A stretch of DNA of 8,128 nt. Source: Collinsella sp. (GTDB lineage Bacteria > Actinomycetota > Coriobacteriia > Coriobacteriales > Coriobacteriaceae). Positions 7,847-8,128 of this stretch are shown here, piece after piece. The notes beneath the pieces are model-generated. The model saw only the letters and a program-made list of their open reading frames with translations. It ran no database searches and was not told the origin of the DNA. Every line of letters begins with the position of its first letter. The first letter of the stretch is position 1. The stretch is taken from contig JAHHSP010000049.1 in the NCBI GenBank assembly GCA_020025115.1, positions 1-8,128 of the forward strand, in the 5' to 3' direction. The translations under genes were made by a program, and so were the position numbers.

Positions 7847-8128
7847 ATGGGCGCGATACTTCATTTTGGCGCTGACGGCTGGAGGGCCCGGCTCGACGGC
7901 GACTTCAACGACGACAACGTGATCCGTGTGGCCGATGCCGCTGGCGAGATGTGGGCGCGTCGCGCGCCTGGCGCCTTGGTGTATGTCGGATATGACATGC
8001 GCCCGGGTGCCGATCATTTCGCCCGGCTGGCGGGAAAGGTCCTTGCCTCGCACGGCTTGCACGTCAAGGTGTCCGATCGTTACGTCCCCACGCCCGCCCT
8101 GTCGTGGCCCGTCGCGCAGGATGTGCGG
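7847..8128 (+). CDS. Phosphohexomutase (phosphoglucomutase/phosphomannomutase family), N-terminal part (partial)
   Basis: This is the 5' end of an alpha-D-phosphohexomutase, a cytoplasmic enzyme family that moves a phosphate between the C6 and C1 hydroxyls of a hexose; 94 residues are in the window. Domain I signatures are seen: ILHFGADGWRARL (3-15, the counterpart of the usual KFGTDGWRG), VYVGYDMRPGADHFARLAG (45-63), a GLHV strand, and SDRYVPTPALSW (76-87). The catalytic phosphoserine loop and the sugar-specificity loop lie beyond the window, so glucose, mannose or glucosamine phosphate cannot be told apart. The ATG at 7847 follows AAGGGGTG (7830-7837) at workable spacing and gives the usual short N-terminus. 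The same frame is open from an ATG at 7760, which would add 29 residues without family similarity. The 243-base gap before the gene holds the upstream terminator. A weak TTTCCG/TACAGT promoter-like pair (7717-7745) is all else that I see. Confidence 0.88.
   Translation, partial: MGAILHFGADGWRARLDGDFNDDNVIRVADAAGEMWARRAPGALVYVGYDMRPGADHFARLAGKVLASHGLHVKVSDRYVPTPALSWPVAQDVR

Overview
The window reads as a chromosomal housekeeping segment from a high-GC Gram-positive bacterium. The gene density, GC-ending codons, GTG and TTG starts, F-type ATP synthase operon, LytR-CpsA-Psr (LCP) wall protein and DtxR/MntR regulator all fit the Actinomycetota. By overall feel the best guess is Coriobacteriia (Collinsella/Olsenella-like). 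That is inference: no rRNA or other phylogenetic marker was compared.

Layout, all genes on the + strand. (1) 1-3129: the distal half of an ATP synthase operon, with the 3' end of atpA (alpha), then atpG (gamma), atpD (beta) and atpC (epsilon). The genes are packed with gaps of 8 bp or less, and atpG and atpD share one base. (2) 3130-3217: a short gap with two hairpins, the second a textbook intrinsic terminator whose U-run ends only 13 bases before the murA start. (3) 3218-5665: a cell-envelope pair. murA makes the first committed peptidoglycan precursor, and an LCP-family membrane protein probably attaches a glycopolymer to the wall. (4) 5666-5807: a gap with a probable pepT promoter that overlaps a terminator-like hairpin. 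(5) 5808-7040: pepT, a cytoplasmic tripeptidase. (6) 7041-7168: a structured gap with two interleaved inverted repeats and a probable -10 element. (7) 7169-7603: a short DtxR/MntR-family metal-dependent repressor, followed by a strong terminator. (8) 7604-7846: a gap with the terminator and little else. (9) 7847-8128: the 5' end of a phosphohexomutase (phosphoglucomutase/phosphomannomutase family) that runs off the window.

The genes cover energy conservation (ATP synthase), wall building (MurA, LCP, and a sugar-phosphate mutase that could feed wall or capsule precursors), peptide use (PepT) and metal homeostasis (the regulator). There is no sign of a mobile element, CRISPR array, phage gene, toxin-antitoxin pair or defence island, and I do not see a previously undescribed system. 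The points most worth a second look are the mixed MntR/DtxR metal site of the regulator, the terminator pressed against the murA ribosome binding site, and the pseudoknot-like repeat arrangement between pepT and the regulator.
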